From Ceratopteris richardii (lineage: Eukaryota; Streptophyta; Polypodiopsida; Polypodiales; Pteridaceae): 64,000 nucleotides of DNA. Both the position numbers and the translations under genes were made by a program. The stretch covers positions 54,947,936 through 55,011,935 of the forward strand of contig CM035437.1 in the NCBI GenBank assembly GCA_020310875.1, written 5' to 3'. Shown in pieces: positions 47,426 through 58,758 of the stretch. The number at the start of each line of letters is the position of its first letter. Position 1 is the first letter of the stretch. The notes under the pieces are model-generated. The model saw only the letters and a list, made by a program, of their open reading frames with translations, searched no databases and was not told where the DNA came from.

Positions 47426-47444
47426 CGTATTCCTTGTAGTGATA

Positions 47445-48463
47445 AGTCAAAGAAATGCACTTTTCTTGGATATGGTCGAGAAGGAAAATTTGGATATCAC
47501 TTATGGGATCCTGAAACATGGTCAATGATCAAAATTAGTGATGTCATTTTTAATGAGTCTAAGATCATAAACAACCCATTAAGGAGGTTAAAGTGAGAAG
47601 ATTGGTGTTTGAGGATATTAGTCCTCTAGTTAGCATGCATAAAAATACTACGCATAGGGATGTTCAAGAGAATGTATGATATATCATTCTAGAAATGTTC
47701 TTCGTCAGGTGATAGATATGTTCCAGGTTTGGATTTTGTTATGCTAATAGATTCTGGTGAGCCTTCTTGCTACAAAAAGGCCATGGAGACAAAGGATCAT
47801 GTCAAGTGGCAGCTTGCCATGAAGAGTGATTTGGATTCTATTCACAAGAATGGTACTTGGGATTTATTGCCTTTGCCAAAGGGAAGGAAAGCTTTACCAT
47901 GTAAATGGATATAAGTTGAAATTCACATCAGATAGTGCTTCTCCAAAGTACAAAGCATGACGTTGCAAAGGGTTTTAAGCAACAATATGGTATTGATTTC
48001 AAGGAAATCTTCTCCCCAATGGTCAAGATGACTACCCTTCGAATGTTGCTTGGATTCATTGCAATGGAGGACTTAGAGCTAGTCCAATTGGATGTGAGAA
48101 CTGCTTTCTTGCATGGAGATCTTACAAATGAGATCTATATGGAACAACTAGAGAGTTACGTAGTTCCTCGCAAAGAAAGTCTAGTTTGTAAGACGAAGAA
48201 GAGCTTATATGGACTTAAACAGTCCACTAGACAATCGTACCAAAAGTTTGACGCTTTTATGAAGTCTCGAGGCTATTCTCAAAGCAATGAGGACAATCTT
48301 GTCTACACAAAAAGATGCTCAGATAGCAGCTTCATATGCTTGATACTTTATGTCGATGATATGTTGATTGTTGGGAAGTCCTCTTATGAATTGTCAATTC
48401 TCAAAAAGAGGTTAAGTCAGACATTTGATATGAAGGATTTGGGGGATGCCAAACATATTCTCC
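47445..48463 (+). pseudogene. Ty1-copia integrase end and reverse transcriptase, copia element 2 (3' part)
   Basis: Continues the integrase C-terminus after the CACTA element: KKCTFLGYGREGKFGYHLWD. The linker has stops. The RT (RVT_2) is the best preserved part: QYGIDFKEIFSPMVKMTTLR, LVQLDVRTAFLHGDL, KSLYGLKQS, and the catalytic LILYVDDMLIVG (YVDD intact), ending KDLGDAKHIL at 48463. There the sequence switches to repeat R2; RNase H and the 3' LTR are missing. Early stops (after LPCKWI, in the linker) make the copy inactive. Confidence 0.9.
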
Positions 48464-49780
48464 AGCTTTACTCATCATCTTTGTGATGTTTCCACTCTAT
48501 CATCCAAAGTATGCTTACTTTTCTCTTACTTCTCTCGCTCATTATCCTATTCATCATTTTGTGAACATTCTCTATCAACTGCATAAACATAATTCAAATA
48601 GGAGGCACCTATCCACAATCATCTCATATGTGTATTAGAAATGCTTCCATTGTTGTTTTTGAAGATCATGGACTATTATAATAACCCTATGCCCTCCATC
48701 TAATCTCATCAATGTTGTGGTACAATGTCTGAAGGCACAACCTAACCATCTCTTAGGATGCTTGCTTAAACTCACAAGACACAAAGAGACAAAGATAGAG
48801 CAAGAAAGAGAGATTAGAGATTATTCTTGCACAGACTAGTGTTAATGACATGCTGAAGTATGGTTTTGCAACTCATCAATGAGAAATTTCTCTCAGCTTT
48901 GCAACAATTAAAAATGAGAAAATTTGATGGCAAGGTGTATGAAATTAAAGGCATTGCACCTTTTGTAAGAAAGCTTCATGATGATCTCCAACTTTCTTAG
49001 CTCCTTTGTGCACCATTACACTGGAGTTTGCTCTATTAATTGGATCAACAAATCATGTGCATCATTGCAGCACAGTTTTGTCTAACGTTTGGATCAACAA
49101 AGATCAAGGAAAATATTCAAAACACTCGTTTTCCTACTTTTATACATTCCTTATTTTAGATCTTTAATCAATGATGCAAATCGATTTGGCATTGATAAAG
49201 CGCTCTAATATTTCCTATATGCAGCTCCATAAAAATGGGAGTTCTTGTTTAGTGTTTACGATCCATTGTACATATTCTCTTGAACGGCGTTGATGCTACT
49301 TCTAATGTTTGTCTCTTTCTACATTACATCAATATCGTATGATCTGTCTCACTCTCTATCCATAATCCATCCACTTTATGTCAATCTTGATAGAGCTCGT
49401 GCTCTTTTCTCAAAAGACTTTGATGTTGTAATTTCTACATGGCAACAAAGTTGTGGAAAGTTTGATATATGAATACCATACGACAAGAACTACGTTCAAT
49501 ACACATATTAGGGAGTGAAATAAAACCCTCAATTTCACCAACAAAGGTGATCGAAAAGAAAAAAATGGACTGCATCTAAGGATAAGGCAAAAGTGAAGAC
49601 GTGCAACAAATTCTCAAAATTTTCGCAGATGCTCATAAAAATATTCAACAAATTTCGGTTCCAAAAACATTGGGCAAGATTTTCAAAGCAACACATTTCT
49701 TATGCCAACGAATCTAGATGCTTAGGGAGAATAAAAGGACAGAACCAATATAAAAGAAGAGAAAATTAAGAACTTAAACG
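48464..49780. repeat. Dispersed repeat R2, copy a
   Basis: 48480-48850 is the reverse complement of 14420-14760, and 49040-49400 of 14030-14400. 49040-49780 is also a direct repeat of 52920-53675. No gene. Confidence 0.75.
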
Positions 49781-51325
49781 TAAGATCTAAACAGATACAA
49801 AAAGCATTATTGATACAAGATTTGGATCATTTTATTTCTCCATATCATAGCAAACATAAAAAATTATTTTTTTTGCACATGATTTACGTATAACATGGAA
49901 CATGGATCTTGTTGTTAAATTGTGTGAAGTGTCATTGGATGTCAACATTGTTAACGGGAGAACATCCACCCGTCACAATAGGAAGACAAATACATGCTTA
50001 CAACAGACAATGTACAGACTTTAACAAAGAAGAAGATGGGGTAGAGAGAGAAGAAGTACCGACAACTCATATGCTCCATGAATCCCAATGCGCTTCTTTT
50101 TCTTTAAACAAAGGCATATATTTATACAACTTTACGTGCCCTTTTGTATGGGACTTGTACCCATTCATTTCACCCCCTTAGTCAACCCTTCAATTAAACC
50201 TTTAAAAACTAAAAATGCCCATGTGTTCATGCCACTTTAACACTGGCATGCACGGTGGACTCGAATCCCACACAATGCTTACCAATGTCCTAGGCTTTTC
50301 TAGATGCTTCTACCCTTATGAACAAGGCTTGCAAACCAAAGTGCATGGTTATACCATGGTATGGAGTGAAAACAATGCCCATAACAAGTTTAGAACTATG
50401 AGAAATGGGTAATGCAAAGCAAAGTGCCTGGAACTAAATCCAAGTTATGCAAGTACATTACACACAACCCATAGTCTGCCCTCCTATATGCTTTGGCATG
50501 AAGTACAGAAAATGGCATAATTACATAGCGCATCAATTACATCATTTTCATATGTCTTTCTACAATACATCATTATCATATACAATCTATGGAAATTTTC
50601 AAGCGAGATGGATTATCCAATCAGAGCTTTATCATCAGCAAGCTTTACTTCTATTCGGCATATTCTGCTATCCATAAGTACTTCAACATAAATCAACAAA
50701 TAATGATCAAGCATAGCTTGTCTATTTTGGATTAGTATGATCAGCATCAAATAACCATATATGAAGACTTCAATCATCATGAAGGCTTGGATCCCATAAT
50801 CTCACATCATCCACTACTCAAAACATGCACACAAATGAAAAAGAAAATCAGTGAATGCTTCTGCCGTATCAACGCTACCTCACATTCACAATCCACATGG
50901 AGTGTTTCTACCGACTTAACGCTACCTCACACTCTCTCATTACACCAAAGCATGCAAATGCTCAACACCACTCAACATGACACCATTATGGGACTTAAGG
51001 ACACAAAACTTCATGTGATTTGGATCTTTTATATGCTTACAGATCAAATGACCATTAATCTTAATGAAGAACTAATGAGTAGAGGAGAATGCTAGTTTTG
51101 CATTATGGTGTCCTCTCAACCGATTGATAAATCTATTACATAGTCTTCTACTTTAAGTTCATACTATGGGTTCCCTCTTGTGTACATGCACGAGAAGGCG
51201 TCCTGTCTCCAAATGATGCTTCGTATGTTGTCCGGGAAGACCAATACCAAATTAGTGTATATAGAGATTATTACCGTTTTTATTAGGATTATTATTTATT
51301 TATTTATTTACTATTTTGTTTAATT
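49781..51325. other. No recognisable gene; contains an inverted-homology block
   Basis: 49790-49960 is the reverse complement of 16930-17100. The rest (to 51325) contains short open frames without recognisable domains. Confidence 0.5.
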
Positions 51326-51967
51326 ATGAGTACTTTGCGTGCCACAAACAATATAAATTGTGATCGATCTCCAATAGATGGGGCTGATGACTATCAAAGA
51401 AAATCTAACATCTTATCGTATGTTGACTATGCTTCGCAAATTGATCGTGGAATCTCCAGAAAGTTGGGACCAGTTACTACCCGTAGTTTTATGGGCATAC
51501 CGGACTACATACAAAGTGGCAACCAGAATGACCCCTTTCAAGCTAGCGTATGGGTTGGAAGCAATCGCGCCGATGGAAATTGTAGTGCCAAGCCTACGCG
51601 TGGCCCTCACTCAGAAATTGTTGCCCAAAGACTCTTTGCCATTTCGGTTGGAAGCACTCAGAACCTTGGATGAACACTGTTGGGAAAGCTTCCTAACTCT
51701 TCAAGAAGTTCAGTTGCGGCAAGCCCGGGCTCATGATCGTTTCCTCAAGACTCCTGTGTTTACGGTGGGCCAACTTGTGCTCTTTTATAATGCTAAAGCA
51801 AATCGTTCTGCTGGGAAATTTAAATTACGGTGGTTCGGTCCTTAGCGGATTAGTGAGCAAGTGGGACCAGCTACTTTTTGGTTGACTACCTTAACCGGAG
51901 TTCCCCTTTCCAAAGTAATTAATGGTTCAAAGCTACGCCCATATCACCAACCGTCTGATCACCGCTG
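51326..51967 (+). pseudogene. Ty3-gypsy integrase C-terminus
   Basis: The plus frame from about 51378 gives ESWDQLLPVVLWAYRTTYK, TPFKLAYGLEAIAPMEI and VPSLRV, the diagnostic end of the gypsy integrase core, then RFLKTPVFTVGQLVLFYN and GKFKLRWFGP. The next codon is TAG where TGG is usual (51843-51845); the frame then continues RISEQVGPATFWL and ends PLSKVINGSKLRPYHQ. The 5' end is truncated at about 51330. No LTR was found next to it. Dead fragment. Confidence 0.85.
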
Positions 51968-52290
51968 ATGTGTTCTTCATTTTTTCGCGTGTCACTTATT
52001 TTCTTTTTATTTCCGTAGTTCAGTGAATATAGACTGTAACTCTCCTTGTTTTGATATCTAAATATGATTAATCGCCGCCCTGTATTACTATTTCGGCAGA
52101 TGCATGCACGTCGTAATTATGGTGGTTATCATTTCAATACCGCGCGATGATTAGGGTTTTCGATAGCCTCACGTTGTCGTGTGTCTACTTAATCTTAATT
52201 CTTTCACTGTTAATCGCTATCGTGTCTGTGTCTTTCTGTGCTCTGTGTTTTCTGTGTTCTCTGGGTTCTTGTACTTTCCCGTGCGCATCA

Positions 52291-52915
52291 TGGAAGCACT
52301 AGCCAACGTTGCTACCTTCCGTGAAGGACTCACCCCTAAAGTGAGTGAGTATTTGCGTATTCGTGGCCTCCTAAACTTCACTGAATTGCCGTGGCATTCA
52401 GTGGAGTCTCACCCATTTTATGCACAGATTATTGCCGCTATCGCTGCCACACCTGCTATGGAGCAGAGTTGGCCTATCCTTTGCTTACCGACACGCATAT
52501 GGTCACTCTGGCCTCGTTTGCTGAAGCGTTTTGACTTCCTCGGAATGGCTTGGAGAATGGTCCTCTCCTTCCTGTCGCTACCATGACCACATTATTTCCA
52601 CGGCACTCATCTAATGAGTACACCATTCTGTGTCGCCCTGATCCCGAACGGACCGCATTGCAACTTTTAGGTACTATCTTGAATTTGCAGAAACGTACCT
52701 ATGGGATTTCGCATCCCTTTTATTCGATTGATATGGCTTCTCGTGAGCCTCTCAATTTCGCATCTTTTTATTTCCGGCGCATTCATCGTGAATGTGTTAC
52801 GGTTATTAAACATGTTAATAAGGGTGATCTTCCACGATCACGTCTTCCCCATATCCTCACGTTTCTCTTTCCAGCCATTCAAGCCACGCAACCTCCGCCC
52901 AATGCTCCCTTCTTA
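52291..52915 (+). pseudogene. Retrotransposon gag-like / plant mobile-element ORF, frameshifted
   Basis: An ATG at 52291 opens MEALANVATFREGLTPKVSE and runs to about 52460; coding then continues in another frame (ELAYPLLTDTHMVTLASFAE, then a stop, then NGLENGPLLPVATMTTLFPR ... RPDPERTALQLLGTIL). The reading suggests one protein of about 210 residues broken by an indel near 52462 and a TGA. The sequence is of the sort seen in plant retrotransposon gag-like or 'putative plant transposon' proteins, but I cannot name the family. It is cut at about 52915 by repeat R2. It follows the gypsy integrase fragment at 1 kb distance. Confidence 0.5.
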
Positions 52916-53675
52916 TTATTTGGATCAACAAATCATGTGCATCATTGCAGCAGAGTTTTGTCTAACGTTTGGATCAACAAAGATGAAGGAAAATATTCAA
53001 AACACTCGTTTTTCTACTTTTCTACTCGTTTGGATCAATCGATTTGGCATTGACAAAGCGCTCTAATATTTCCTATATGCAGCTCCATAAAAATGAGAGT
53101 TCTTATTTAGTGTTTACGATCCATTGTACATATTCTCTTGAATGGCGTTGACGCTACTTCTAATGTTTGTCTCTTTCTACATTACATCAATATCGTATGA
53201 TCTTTCTCACTCTCTATCCATAATCCATCCACTTCATGTCAATCTTGAGAGAGCTCGTGCTCTTTTCTCAAAAGACTTTGATGTTGTAAAAATTTCTACA
53301 TGGCAACAAAGTTGTGGAAATTTTGATATATGAATACCATACGACAAGAACTACGTTCAATACACGTATTAGGGGGTGAAATAAAACCCTCAATTTCACA
53401 AACAAAGGTGATCCAAAAGAAAAAAAAGGACTCCATCTAAGGATAAGGCAGAAGTGAAGACGTGCAAACATCAATGGAAGTTTTCAACATTGGCCAGATA
53501 ATTAGAATTCTCAAAATATTCGAAGATGCTCATAAAAATATGCAACAAATTTCGGTTCCAAAAACATTGGGAAAGATTTTCAAAGCAACACATTTCTTAT
53601 GCCAACAAACCTAGATCCTTAGGGAGAATAAAAGGACAGAACCAATATAAAAGAAGAGAAAATTAAGAACATATA
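52916..53675. repeat. Dispersed repeat R2, copy b
   Basis: Direct repeat of 49040-49780 with small indels (copy b has an extra ~40 bp near 53470) and inverted partner of 14030-14400. Non-coding. Confidence 0.8.
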
Positions 53676-53929
53676 AATTTCTATCGTATCCAAAGAAATC
53701 AAGTCAAAATCCAAATATTCATCAAAGATGAGTGCCAAAGAAATCACTTTCTACACATAAACGATAGCAATTGAAGAGGATTCCAAAGAAGCTATAAAGA
53801 GCAAATTCTCTAGTACAATCAAATGCATAAAAGTCCTACATGGGAAGTACAATAGAAACCATCAATAGTCCTTTTTATTTATTTAAGAAATTTGACACAT
53901 TCATATTTAATGTTAGAATGGCTTCATCA
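53676..53929. other. Spacer
   Basis: AT-rich sequence without a gene; it occupies the position held by the microsatellite insertion in the opposite arm. Confidence 0.4.
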
Positions 53930-54295
53930 TCAAGAACTATAATCCGGAAAAGGAGTGTGCAGTTTACGTCAAGTATTACAATGTGGGTCTTAAGAAGCCA
54001 AATATGTATCATGAAACACAATTAACATGATTTATACTAGTAATCCAAATAACTAGCAAGTCTAGAAACTAGTCCTTAATAGTGGTAGAGGAAGAATGAA
54101 TGAAAGAAGATCAAGTGCAGGTTGCAATCAACACATTGCAAGTTCTAGGCTCACAAGACTTCCAAACTCTAATAGGACTAAGTGCAAAAATGATAGAAAT
54201 TATATTAAAAGAAAGGTACCAAGCTAGATCCTCCTAAAGAAAAGAGGATAATATGGAGAAGTTCCTTAGTTGTGACAAGAAGAATCATAACCCAA
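53930..54295. repeat. F-box 2 downstream sequence, inverted partner of 11265-11665
   Basis: Reverse complement of the 11.27-11.66 kb block, including CTCCTAAAGAAAAGAGGATA and TTATACTAGTAATCCAAATA. Confidence 0.75.
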
Positions 54296-54639
54296 ACAAC
54301 TAGAAAGATCCCCTGCTATGACAACATTACACTGAGACTAAGGATCATTACATCATAAATGATAAAGCATCATGCATTCCTTCACCAAAAGTGATCTTAA
54401 TAAAGTATTCTATTGTGATGTTTCTTCTTTGATATGGATCTTCAACCAATGATCACATGATTATTTATGATTAGTTCATTTCATGGATTTGCATTCACTT
54501 AAATACAGAGAGGTGTAGGGAACACAAGACAAGGAGAGAAAATTACAATTGTGTAAGATAATGAACATGATTGTGTAAGATGATGAACACAACATCATGA
54601 AGCGTTTTTCATAGCATTATGTACAAACAAGCATATGGA

Positions 54640-55025
54640 TATACATCCTATGCAAATGATATGAAATTCTGTCGAGCATCAATTTTTTGCAACATAAGCT
54701 TTCAATTATAAACAAGAAAAATTTACAAGAAGATCGAAGAGAATTACAAAAAAGATTGGTAGCCTTTTTATCAGCTTCATAGGGGACCCATTTGTTTATC
54801 AATTTATTGTTTTCTAGAATGAACACCATATGATACCTAAGAGGGAGAAACTTCTTACAATCACGTATCCTTCTACCTAAAAATCCAAGGGGATTCTCAA
54901 TAGATCACTCTTTAGGTTCTTTAGTCTATTGAAGTTGAATTCATATCTTTCCTTCCAGATCTTCCATAGTCTTTCATCCGCAATGGCATTCCATAGTGTA
55001 GATGGTACGAGTGGTTGCAAACTCT
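54640..55025 (-). pseudogene. LINE ORF2 C-terminal fragment
   Basis: Minus strand: STLWNAIADERLWKIWKERY and LENNKLINKWVPYEADKKAT with NLFCNSLR, homologous to the WNAIRGESVRKIWRER and KPKWVPHEGDDR region of the LINE at 4094-4630. It is a different, diverged subfamily. It sits directly after the stop of F-box gene 2, so the insertion may define that gene's present 3' end. The region 54296-54639 between it and the repeat block shows no gene. Confidence 0.7.
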
Positions 55026-55044
55026 ATTCTTTACCTGTTGTGTT

Positions 55045-56379
55045 TTATCCTTCTTTGCAAACTGCGTTACGACTCTCATGATTGAATTCCAACTTTAACA
55101 GATTACTAGGAAGTGATGACATAGCGCAACATCTCAATGCAAGGCGATGGAAGAGCATGCAACCTGAATTGAAAATATTTTTGGTTTTAAGTTGAGAGGG
55201 CAATGGGACACTCTGTTTGTGTCTGCTGTTTTGGTTGATGATTATGAGACTTGATAAGGAAACAGGATCGAGTATAAAAACTTGTTGGCCAAAACCACAA
55301 TAAATTGTGGTTGTTCTTGGACAAACCTTTTCCATGATTCGTGTAATATGCACACAAGACATGTTTGATTCTTCTACTTTGTAGAGATCTAAGCAGAAAA
55401 CAGAGTTAGAAAGCAGACTTAGGCCATTGTCGTTGCTCACTATATGCACATTTGCCACTGGCATGTTTTGTAAACCGGTTAGGGTTTGCACAGGGCTCCA
55501 TGATTCACTATCAACATCAAAATAGGCAATAAACTTGCGTAAAGTATGCATTATGTAAATCCTTCTTCCAACCAAAGCAGATGATAGAAGTCCTTCTGAA
55601 AGGTTTGCTGGTTGCAGATCATGAGGTAAAGAAGAAAGTATTCTCCAGATGTTGTCCTGCGAGTTATACACAAGAAATTTGCTTGAAAATCTATGCCCAG
55701 TATCAGAAATAATGAAAGTACTGAAACAAGGCTGTCTGATGAATCTCCTTTCCATCTCCAACACTGCTAGTACGAGAATCTTTTCCGACGCTAAATATTG
55801 ACATGTTGAAGAACGGAAAATCTTCCAAGGGCAATAGGTGTGAGAGAAATGCATGTCTGTTGTAGATGTCTTCAACATGCAAGTCTGATCTGTAGAATTC
55901 TCCTTCAAACTCTTTCCTTTCAGAAAACAAGTATTTATAGAGTAAAAATTCTTCTTATGGTCCGTGCAATCACAGGCGAAAGATTGACTGCAGTGGAGAT
56001 GAAGAGCCTTGCGAGTTGCGAAAGGTTGTAGAACGATGGGGCCGGTAGACAAAGCTGTGAGGGAGAGAGAACTTGAACTCAACGGTTGTCTGCTTCGCTT
56101 TCGCAAAGGTCGTTTCTGAGATTTGAGGAGTTCGTGCCAGCAATTGGAAAATGGATTGTAGATCAATGCAAATTCGTTGTGGGTTTTGTCAAGCCCCCAG
56201 ACATACAACAGCGGAGGCGGAGGATGTAGGGATGTTATAGATGAGCAGAATCTTGCGCATTTGATGGAAGCGTACCATCTCTTGCAGACGACCGCACATC
56301 TTACTAGTGCATCCATGGGCAGTCGTGTCATTACGTTGTGCATGAGGTCATCAGGAAGTGCCTCTACGTTCCAGCCCAT
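55045..56379 (-). CDS. F-box protein with kelch/F-box-associated C-terminal region (copy 2)
   Basis: A single-exon frame of 444 residues on the minus strand. F-box at residues about 6-45 (LPDDLMHNVMTRLPMDALVR, then VCKRWYASIK), followed by the same propeller-like repeats as copy 1 (YNPFSNCWHEL, VYNSQDNIWRIL, YFDVDSESWSP). It is expected to act as a substrate adaptor in an SCF ubiquitin ligase; the target is unknown. Start ATG at 56379 is supported by alignment with copy 1. It is 49 residues longer than copy 1 at the C-terminus (QLKTKNIFNSGCMLF... NHESRNAVCKEG). Relative to copy 1 it is in inverted orientation 45 kb away, with matching flanks on both sides. It is probably the more intact copy. 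Confidence 0.8.
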   Translation of the reverse strand: MGWNVEALPDDLMHNVMTRLPMDALVRCAVVCKRWYASIKCARFCSSITSLHPPPPLLYVWGLDKTHNEFALIYNPFSNCWHELLKSQKRPLRKRSRQPLSSSSLSLTALSTGPIVLQPFATRKALHLHCSQSFACDCTDHKKNFYSINTCFLKGKSLKENSTDQTCMLKTSTTDMHFSHTYCPWKIFRSSTCQYLASEKILVLAVLEMERRFIRQPCFSTFIISDTGHRFSSKFLVYNSQDNIWRILSSLPHDLQPANLSEGLLSSALVGRRIYIMHTLRKFIAYFDVDSESWSPVQTLTGLQNMPVANVHIVSNDNGLSLLSNSVFCLDLYKVEESNMSCVHITRIMEKVCPRTTTIYCGFGQQVFILDPVSLSSLIIINQNSRHKQSVPLPSQLKTKNIFNSGCMLFHRLALRCCAMSSLPSNLLKLEFNHESRNAVCKEG

Positions 56380-56512
56380 CTCCTGCGGCAGCGCCTACGG
56401 TACCGTCGTGAGGGAGAAATAGATTGGCCTTCGCAAGAGCGCCTTCGAATGCTAGGCCCAGAACTTGTTCGACCCCTGCAGCCTATCATGCGGTTAAAAT
56501 ATGTTTCCCAAA

Positions 56513-56606
56513 ACAAAGCAGTCGCGAAAAGCAGCTCGCGAAAAGCAGTACCCGAAAAGCAGTTGCCGAAAAGCACTTCGCAAACAAAGCAGTTCGCAAA
56601 GCAGTT
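56513..56606. repeat. 14-bp minisatellite upstream of F-box gene 2
   Basis: Six imperfect copies of CGCGAAAAGCAGTT (reverse complement of the array at 9650-9720), about 134 bp upstream of the start codon. Confidence 0.75.
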
Positions 56607-56699
56607 CCATACAACAATTCATTTCCCATTTGATTTTTCAAACATCACCTTTCCATACAACAATTCATTTCCGTTTCTTTGGGCAGATTATGGTTGATT

Positions 56700-58400
56700 A
56701 AGACCAAGGCACTCTAGTATTAGGGAAGAAATATACTATGGCTATATCAATTAAAACCGATGATTAGATTCAAATACACTAAATTAGAGGATATCCATTA
56801 TACCATGGAAACATCGATCAAGAATCAATACTAAATTAGATGATGGGTAGCTTAGAGTTGTACACTATGGAAATCCATGAAGCTCGTGAATTCAAGATTA
56901 TGCCGGCTAAAGTAGTTCATAGACTTTTTTTTTAATATAAAGGAAGTTCGGACTTAGCCTACTCTCCTGGACTTGTATTAAATAAAAGGAAAAGAAAAGT
57001 ACAAGTGAAGGGAACTAGTGCCCATGGGACTCCCCAAATCCCACAGTGCCTAGATGGCTACAAAGAAGGTTAATCACCCTTCGTAGAATCTTGATATTTA
57101 GTTGTAATCTTGAAATCATTGTAAAGTAGTTCGTAAATTCGGGATTATGATTTTTCCTTTGGTAGATCAGAAAAAGGTATCAATGATTGTTCAAGGATAT
57201 CATTTCCATACAACAATTCATTTCTATTTCTTCTCGGTACTCAATTAGATGATGGATAGCTCATAATTTTACACTATGGAAATCCATGAAGTCGTCAATG
57301 CAAGCCATAAGGGAGCATGGCAACTCTTAGCATCTACTATCCAAGCACAATTGGCTATAAAAAATATGTAAGAAAATGTTATATTCAAAGTTTGACTCAA
57401 GACTCTGATATGTAGAAAAAGTGAGGTAAATACTTGCGACAAATTGATCAAGGATATCAACTTGGAGGAAATTTGAACTCATCACGTAGCCTTCAAGTAA
57501 TAATAGAGTGATTTCGTCCATTAAATGGACAAACTTGGATAAGTCCACTGGGTGAAACAACTTGGATAAGTCCACTACGTGAAACAAATAGGCTCAAAAT
57601 AGGGACAGTCTAAGTGAACCCTCCATGTAGCACAAATAAGTCCAATGGACTAGTCTAGGCTAATGTGGAAATTTAAGATAGAGAAAAGAGTAATCTAGAG
57701 CATTTCGAAAATATGATTGATGTAATTTAAGAACATGGAAGTGTAACGTAGGAGCCACTTATCATGAATTCTGAAATAGTACCTTCAAATGATCTTCTTT
57801 TTTGAGAAATTCCTCAAGGATGGACTAGGAAGGACTTTACAAAGTATGAACTAACTCCCTAGTCCACTAATACTATTGATGTCTTCTGTCAAGATCTCAG
57901 AGAGGGGGCATAAAGTCGACCTTGGAGATGATTAATACTCAAGTAGACTCCTTAGCATGATGGCTATGGAGGCCACCCCTATATTATCTATAAGATAACA
58001 TCACTTTTATACAACTAAATTAAGGTATTTGCATGGTCCTATAAGGGTGTGATAGCAATCCAAGAGGAACTTTGCTTCCATCATATACCATGGATATATG
58101 GATCCTCACATATGAAAATTAGAGCATACAAAATCATGCCCAAGTATGTCGAGGTAGTGAAAGTGGAACTATCTATAATTAGAGATATTTCGCATAACAA
58201 ACTAGGAAAATAATACTACACGTGAGACACCATTTTTATTACCTTAAAGAAAAGATGTAATCAAAGATGGCATGGGTAAAATATATGTTGTCAATATTGA
58301 TATATCCTCACATAAAGTAAGTAGTAGCTTTGGTGGAATATAGGCAACATGTTATAAAGAGAGTACAACAAAAGAAAGAGACATGAGAATTGCTCTGGGA
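56700..58400. repeat. Dispersed non-coding repeat, family member D (inverted)
   Basis: Reverse complement of the family at 723-2056/7640-9611, for example CACTATGGAAATCCATGAAG and CCATGGATATATGGA. It lacks the 950-bp TIR element but contains a LINE tail at 56922-57121. Confidence 0.75.
56922..57121 (-). mobile_element. 5'-truncated LINE tail insertion with target site duplication
   Basis: A T-run (56925-56933) then reverse-complement LINE 3' end (AAGGAAGTTCGGACTTAGCC, CCCATGGGACTCCCC). The 14-bp sequence TAAAGTAGTTC(A/G)TA flanks it at 56908-56921 and 57122-57135, a typical LINE target duplication. Confidence 0.8.
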
Positions 58401-58429
58401 CAGATTTTTCATAGAAGGATGTTTAATTT

Positions 58430-58680
58430 TACCGTATCAAATGCCTCAATTCTTTGATTTTATCTTGTTCATTCTTTGACTTATTATTTGCCCCAATTTT
58501 GCAATCGAATTCTTCAATCATCTAATAGTTTTGTGTGTAACTAGGAATCTAGTGTCATCATGTGACATCTCCTAATTAATACCTATGCTATAACGTTGTG
58601 ATACATTTGTGATGTGTAAATTCATATTGATATTAATGATAAATTCAGCCACTTTTGTTCTACTTGGAAATCTGCTTTCA
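58430..58680. repeat. Inverted partner of 6290-6470
   Basis: Shares TTGCCCCAATTTTGCAATCGAATT and the TTCATATTGATATTAATG end with the reverse complement of 6290-6470. Confidence 0.7.
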
Positions 58681-58758
58681 TTTTGAGGAATTTTGTAAAT
58701 GGTTTAACCTTTGTAATTGGAAAAATCATGGTTTTATTTTTTATCAAAAATAAAGGAT

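Larger units (their letters stand above)
38278..47441. mobile_element. CACTA (En/Spm) DNA transposon, 9164 bp, nested in copia element 2
   Basis: Left end CACTACAAGAAAAAGG, right end read inward CACTACAAGGAATACG: terminal inverted repeats of about 13 bp with the CACTA signature, bounded by ATA duplications. Subterminal regions (38290-38545 and 47110-47425) are packed with GCGTCGCATAAGCGACG-type palindromes, the usual binding region for the TNPA-like protein. Inside lie a 7-exon TNPA/Transposase_24-like gene (+) and a 4-exon SET-domain gene (-) that interlock, plus 3.5 kb of CA/CATA microsatellite. No TNPD (DDE transposase, Transposase_21) is present, so it is probably non-autonomous unless another copy supplies the enzyme. 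Removing it restores the copia integrase frame across KLDH/KSKKC. Confidence 0.93.
38275..47444. other. Target site duplication ATA flanking the CACTA element
   Basis: ATA at 38275-38277 and again at 47442-47444 directly flanks the CACTA...TAGTG termini. Three-base duplications are the rule for CACTA elements. The copia copy at 19.43 kb has a single GTA at this position, as expected of an unoccupied site with one base difference. Confidence 0.9.

Noticed and set aside
49909..51095. Several 65-102 codon frames
   Set aside because: Low coding character, no domain, and part of the interval is a repeat with an inverted partner in non-coding DNA.
52179..52290. Upstream extension of the gag-like frame (starting MCLLNLNS)
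   Set aside because: The stretch before MEALANV has UTR-like composition; the ATG at 52291 is the more natural start.
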